Assembly (NCBI GenBank): GCA_024227975.1
Contig: JAAETV010000452.1
Span: forward strand, 1 to 17,056
Direction: 5' to 3'
DNA length: 17,056 bases
DNA from: Actinomycetes bacterium
GTDB taxonomy: Bacteria; Actinomycetota; Acidimicrobiia; Acidimicrobiales; SZUA-35
A program made the translations under genes and the position numbers. Shown one piece after another: positions 13,639 to 17,056 of this stretch. The notes under the pieces are model-generated. The model ran no database searches and was not told the DNA's origin. It saw only the letters and a program-made list of their open reading frames with translations. Numbering within the stretch: position 1 is the stretch's first letter; every line of letters starts with the position of its first letter.

Positions 13639-14892
13639 CTACAGGGTGCGCAGGTGCTCGTCGGTCACATAGGTGTAGACCACCGTGGCCAGGGCTACGA
13701 GACCGGCAGCGCTGATGGTAGCGGCGAGGCCGACCTGGGTGGCGATGACGCCGAGCAGCAACGCTCCGATGGGCATGAAGCCGAGCTGGACAAGGCTGAA
13801 CATGGCCATGACCCGGCCCATCAGCCGCTCTGGGGTATTGGCCTGGACCAGGCCCTGGTTCATGTTGATGTAGAAGCCGCCGGCCAAGCCCATCACCAGC
13901 ATGAGAGGGATGAGGAAGCCATAGGACGTGGTCCGCCCCATCAAGAAGACCATCGTCGAGCCCGTCATCATGGCCCGTTGGAACAAGGCACCTTTGCGAG
14001 CCATGTTTCCTTTGCGCATGATGATGATCGAGGTGGCGGCAATCCCAAGGCCCATCACGGCCAGAAGGGGGGCCACATCGCCCCCGTCGCCCCCTAGATC
14101 CTGTTTGACGAAGGCCTGGAGGGTGACCATTACAGCCGGGTTGACCGATAGGGAGGCCACCATCAACAAGACGAAGAGCTTGGCGACATGGGGTTCACTT
14201 CGGATGTGGTGCACAGCCTCGCTGATCTGCGACCAGATCGAGGCGGGCCCATCGGTGGGAGGGTTGACGGGAACCTCGAGCCGGATCAGGGCCAGAAGGC
14301 CGACAGCCAACAGGAGGGCTTGGGAGCCGAAGGCGCCCTCGAAACCGTAGGTGTTGCCAATGACCTGGAATAGGACCGGACCTCCGATCATCGACATGGT
14401 CATGGCGATGGCGTTCACCGCGATGGCGTTGAATAGCTGTTCGGGGGCGACCAGGGCCGGGATCAGTGAGCTTCGTACTGGCTGGCTGATGGCCTGGGCC
14501 GCTCCGAAGGCGACAGCGAGGGTGATGAGAAGGCCCGGGTTGATCAGATCGGTGAATACCAGCGCAGTCGTGGTGCCCAACACGGTCAGACTCATGACCT
14601 GCCCCGCTACGAGCAGGGTCTTGCGGTTGTGGCGGTCGGCCCAGACTCCAGCGTGGAGGATGAGTAGGGCCAGAGGGATGCCAAGAGCAAAGGTGACGAG
14701 GCCTTGCCATAGCTCGTCGCGTCCGAGTCCGTCGAGCATCAACCAGCCGAACGTGAATCGCTGGGCGTTGACGACCACCATGTAGATGGCATTGTTGATC
14801 CACAGGTGCCGGAAGGCGGGGACGGACAGTGCCCCCGCCGGGCGTGCTGCCGGTTCGTCGGATCGCGAGGTTTCGATCTCTGCGTCGGTCAT
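13639..14892 (-). CDS. MFS transporter, EntS-like group
   Basis: A 417-residue major facilitator with about twelve hydrophobic segments. The loop 2-3 signature AGVWADRHNRKTLL (about 80-93) is the MFS motif A variant G-x-x-x-D-R-x-x-R-K. Matches such as AFRHLWINNAIYMVVVNAQR, SQPVRSSLIPALV and ERLMGRVMAMFSL place it with the MFS_3 / enterobactin-exporter-like group. It probably exports a small hydrophobic molecule or drug. The N-terminal 25 residues are cytosolic. It lies downstream of the TetR and hydrolase genes on the same strand, with a 101-nt gap that may hold its own promoter. No ligand can be assigned. Confidence 0.85.
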   Translation of the reverse strand: MTDAEIETSRSDEPAARPAGALSVPAFRHLWINNAIYMVVVNAQRFTFGWLMLDGLGRDELWQGLVTFALGIPLALLILHAGVWADRHNRKTLLVAGQVMSLTVLGTTTALVFTDLINPGLLITLAVAFGAAQAISQPVRSSLIPALVAPEQLFNAIAVNAIAMTMSMIGGPVLFQVIGNTYGFEGAFGSQALLLAVGLLALIRLEVPVNPPTDGPASIWSQISEAVHHIRSEPHVAKLFVLLMVASLSVNPAVMVTLQAFVKQDLGGDGGDVAPLLAVMGLGIAATSIIIMRKGNMARKGALFQRAMMTGSTMVFLMGRTTSYGFLIPLMLVMGLAGGFYINMNQGLVQANTPERLMGRVMAMFSLVQLGFMPIGALLLGVIATQVGLAATISAAGLVALATVVYTYVTDEHLRTL

Positions 14893-14914
14893 CGCCGAGT
14901 CGCCTTCATCGTCA

Positions 14915-14952
14915 GACTATAGGTAGCTCGTGGGCAGCCACTGCCAATTGGC
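14915..14952 (-). promoter_or_regulatory. Candidate promoter with palindrome ahead of the MFS gene
   Basis: Reading the minus strand, TTGGCA (14947-14942) and TATAGT (14921-14916) resemble -35 and -10 elements, but their spacing of 20 nt is long. The -35 region lies in the palindrome GCCAATTGGC (14943-14952), which could be an operator. If active, it would let the MFS gene be transcribed separately from the upstream genes. Confidence 0.28.
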
Positions 14953-14993
14953 GACCCGGAGCGATGATCCGAGCCTTCCCCCGGCCTATTGAT

Positions 14994-15881
14994 CTAGCCG
15001 CGGGCCGCGATCCCGGTGATGGCACCGATGATCTGAGGCCAGAGCAGTAGCGGCATGTCATGACCCATGGCTGCCAGGACCAGAAGGTCGGCTCCTGGTA
15101 CCGCGGCCGCGGTTGCGTAGCCGCCCGAGACATCGATAAGGGAGTCGACCGCGCCATGTATCACTTGAAAAGGTACCTCAACGGCCTCCAAGCCCCGAGT
15201 GCGGTCACCGGAGGCGAGGATGGCTGCGAGCTGGAAAGGGGAGCCCTCGGGGTAGAACATCCGGTCGTAGGACTCGACTGCTCTGGCTCTGGCATCGGCC
15301 TCGTTCCACAGGGGACCGCTAATGATCTGGCTGTTGGCTACGCCTCGGGCAATATTCGCCTCGCGATCGGTCGGCGCCGGGGTCAGCAGGGCGCCAATGG
15401 CCTCGTCGGTGGGCTGGCCGACCGACGATTCGCCGGTAGTCGACATGATCGAGGTGGCCGAGCGGAGCCGCTCCGGATGCTCGACGGCCAAATGCTGGGC
15501 GATCATGCCTCCCATCGAAGCCCCCACGACATGAGCCGAGTCGACCGACAGGGCATCGAGAAGGCCAATGGCGTCGTCCGCCATGTCGGAAAGGGTGTAC
15601 GGCACGTCGTCCCGTTCGATGGTCTCGCCCGCCTGTGCCTTGGCCATGAGGGCTATGGCATCGGGAGGCTGGCCGTCGGTCTTGGTTGACAGGCCGACGT
15701 CGCGATTGTCGAAGCGGATGATGTGGAACCCGTGATCTGCGAGGGCGTGACAGAACTCGATTGGCCACACCGTCATCTGGGCCGTGAACCCCATCACCAG
15801 GAGCAAAGTCGGATTGGATGGGTCTCCGAGGGTCTCGAAGCAGAGCTCGATGTCGTTCGCTTTGGTTGTTTGCTGTGTCAT
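14994..15881 (-). CDS. Alpha/beta hydrolase
   Basis: A 295-residue alpha/beta-hydrolase-fold protein. The catalytic triad can be placed at Ser122 (GASMGG nucleophile elbow), Asp246 (IHGAVDSLI) and His274 (AAMGHDMP). The oxyanion-hole segment is LLLVMGFTAQMTVWP, and a cap domain runs from about 140 to 220. The pattern FDNRDVGLSTK is common to a large esterase group that includes aclacinomycin methylesterase RdmC-like enzymes; the substrate is unknown. The ATG overlaps the stop of the TetR gene (TGATG), so the two are translationally coupled. No signal peptide is present, so it is cytosolic. The genetic link to the TetR regulator suggests the hydrolase substrate or product may be its ligand. 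Confidence 0.87.
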   Translation of the reverse strand: MTQQTTKANDIELCFETLGDPSNPTLLLVMGFTAQMTVWPIEFCHALADHGFHIIRFDNRDVGLSTKTDGQPPDAIALMAKAQAGETIERDDVPYTLSDMADDAIGLLDALSVDSAHVVGASMGGMIAQHLAVEHPERLRSATSIMSTTGESSVGQPTDEAIGALLTPAPTDREANIARGVANSQIISGPLWNEADARARAVESYDRMFYPEGSPFQLAAILASGDRTRGLEAVEVPFQVIHGAVDSLIDVSGGYATAAAVPGADLLVLAAMGHDMPLLLWPQIIGAITGIAARG

Positions 15882-16549
15882 CACGCTTCGAGGCCTCTGA
15901 GGCCGCTCCAGGCCAGGGTGTAGAGATCGTTGACCAGATCGTCGCGATCGAGATCAGCCGCACCCCCCGTTTGCCAGAAGCGCATCATGCCTTCGGCCAG
16001 GCCCAAGATGCCACAGGCCAGAGCTTGGCGATGAGGAGGTGTGATCTCGGGGACATCGATCAGCTGGGCAACACCGGCTGCGATCGAGTGCTCGACGTCA
16101 CGGGTGATGTCGGCCCATTCCTCATCTTGACGTGAGGTTCCGCTGAAGAAGATCTGGAAGCCCTCGGGGTCGTTCTCGACGAAGTGCACATAGGCGTCGA
16201 ACCCGGCGAAGACCTGCTGTCTCGGGGTCTCGGCATGAGCCGTTGCTGCCGATAGCACCGAGGTTCGGAGCCTGGCCCCGATGTCTTGGAGCACGGCGGT
16301 GTACAGGTCACGTTTGGAGGCAAAGTGCTGGTAGAGGACGGGCTTGGTCACCCCGGCCGAATCTGCGATCTCGGCCATGGTGGTCTCGTAGAAACCTTGT
16401 CTGGCCAGCACATGGCGGGCTACTTCTAGTAACTGCTCCCGTCGTTGGGCCGCGGGTAGCCGGACAGGTGAGGGATTCGTACCCGCCATGACCTCGCCGT
16501 CAGGTGGGCCATTGATGGCCGTAAGGTCCTTCGACTCTCCAACTACCAC
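15881..16549 (-). CDS. TetR family transcriptional regulator
   Basis: About 222 residues. The N-terminal helix-turn-helix domain reads QRREQLLEVARHVLARQGFY, then TTMAEIADSAGVTKPVLYQH and FASKRDLY, the classic TetR DNA-binding pattern. The remaining 150 residues are an all-helical ligand-binding and dimerisation domain. The start is uncertain. A GTG at 16549 has AGGGA about 6 nt upstream and overlaps the preceding stop. An ATG at 16489 would give a more usual 12-residue leader, but its GAGG is too close. It is co-transcribed with the hydrolase (TGATG overlap) and probably with the small membrane protein. As a local repressor it may control this run and the MFS gene. Confidence 0.87.
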   Translation of the reverse strand: MVVGESKDLTAINGPPDGEVMAGTNPSPVRLPAAQRREQLLEVARHVLARQGFYETTMAEIADSAGVTKPVLYQHFASKRDLYTAVLQDIGARLRTSVLSAATAHAETPRQQVFAGFDAYVHFVENDPEGFQIFFSGTSRQDEEWADITRDVEHSIAAGVAQLIDVPEITPPHRQALACGILGLAEGMMRFWQTGGAADLDRDDLVNDLYTLAWSGLRGLEA

Positions 16550-16803
16550 GTACCATCCCTGTCTGCGCGACTTGCTGCCTTGATTGCATAACTGAACACG
16601 AGGGAAGGAGCCAGAATAGCCGATCCGACGAGCAGGCAGAAGGTCATTGCTCCAGTCGTCAGCCTGGTCAAGTCGAAGATCGTGCTGGCGAAGAAGATGA
16701 TCATGGCCAGGCCGAACAGCCCGTACCCCGTGCGCAAGCCAAGGGAAACCCAGCCGGCGATGCGGGCTCGGGAGGCTAGAACCGGGTCATCGTCGATGGT
16801 CAT
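16543..16803 (-). CDS. Small two-helix membrane protein
   Basis: 86 residues from the ATG at 16803, with AGG about 10 nt upstream. It has a short acidic start (MTIDDDPVL), an amphipathic segment (SRARIAGWVSLGLR), a first transmembrane helix at about 22-43 (GYGLFGLAMIIFFAS) and a second at about 51-74 (AMTFCLLVGSAILAPSLVFSY), then a basic tail. The pattern recalls small uncharacterised actinobacterial membrane proteins, without a function I can name. Its stop overlaps the putative TetR start (ACGTGGTAG), consistent with an operon. An in-frame start at 16899 would add 32 residues that do not look like coding sequence. Confidence 0.68.
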   Translation of the reverse strand: MTIDDDPVLASRARIAGWVSLGLRTGYGLFGLAMIIFFASTIFDLTRLTTGAMTFCLLVGSAILAPSLVFSYAIKAASRADRDGTW

Positions 16804-16969
16804 GGTTTCAAGCCTGCCGTGTTGGGCAATCGCTTCGCACGCTCGGTCGTCTTCGCAATGGACAACTCGACTCTGCTCAGGCGTCGAAATCGATGGCACA
16901 GACGGTCTGGCGGTTGACTCGGTCGGCTGAATCTGGTGTCGCGTGTCGCGCCCAGGCCGTTGGTTCCGG

Positions 16970-17056
16970 TCAGAAGGCAGGCAGCAGTCGGTCGAGGTGG
17001 ACGAAGAAGAGGAACAGCGGAACGATGGCCACCGGTGCCGTGGCCAGGTAAGCAGC
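16970..17056 (-). CDS. C-terminal end of a membrane protein (partial, runs off right edge)
   Basis: An open minus-strand frame enters from the right edge and stops at a TGA at 16970-16972. Only 28 residues are visible: AAYLATAPVAIVPLFLFF, then VHLDRLLPAF. The stretch is strongly hydrophobic and looks like the last transmembrane helix of a polytopic protein, possibly an ABC transporter permease, but it is too short to assign. It is on the same strand as the downstream minus-strand run, about 166 nt away. Confidence 0.45.
   Translation of the reverse strand, partial: AAYLATAPVAIVPLFLFFVHLDRLLPAF

Overview
The window is high-GC DNA with dense, mostly short-spaced genes. Several families are typical of Actinobacteria: an FHA-ABC exporter of the Rv1747 type, a SCO6745-family protein, a DinB-fold protein, a BON/OmpA anchor protein like mycobacterial ArfA, a LexA box of the CGAAC-N4-GTTCG class and a probable leaderless gene. 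I infer an actinobacterium, perhaps of class Acidimicrobiia, on chromosomal core DNA. No tRNA, rRNA, insertion sequence, CRISPR array or prophage gene was recognised.

Left part (1-3440). The 5' end of a secreted-protein gene runs off the left edge on the minus strand, behind a triple 11-nt repeat that resembles a PhoP/RegX3-type box. Next on the same strand is a probable D-erythronate dehydrogenase (denD). Divergent from it is an ECF sigma factor whose stop overlaps the start of a single-pass membrane protein, probably its unorthodox anti-sigma partner. That unit ends in a 12-bp hairpin.

Centre-left (3440-8120). A SCO6745-family gene is followed 4 nt later by a large FHA-FHA-ABC-permease exporter. 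Convergent to it is uppP (undecaprenyl-diphosphatase). The uppP upstream region holds a 44-bp near-perfect palindrome centred on a perfect LexA/SOS consensus. This palindrome reaches the ATG of a divergent 61-residue gene that looks leaderless.

Centre (8116-10642). The small SOS gene converges on a DUF2461 gene. Divergent from DUF2461 is a two-gene unit: a DinB-fold protein and an inositol-monophosphatase-family phosphatase (HisN-like).

Right part (10643-17056). A 691-residue membrane-anchored protein combines a BON domain, an OmpA-like peptidoglycan-binding domain and a BMP/PnrA-type ligand-binding domain. A 13-bp inverted repeat separates it from the convergent minus-strand genes and overlaps the end of the GNAT gene. 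Those minus-strand genes form a probable run transcribed right to left: a small two-TM protein, a TetR regulator, an alpha/beta hydrolase, an MFS exporter and the GNAT acetyltransferase. The last 28 codons of another membrane-protein gene enter from the right edge.

The most unusual items are the BON-OmpA-BMP fusion and the SOS palindrome with its small leaderless gene.
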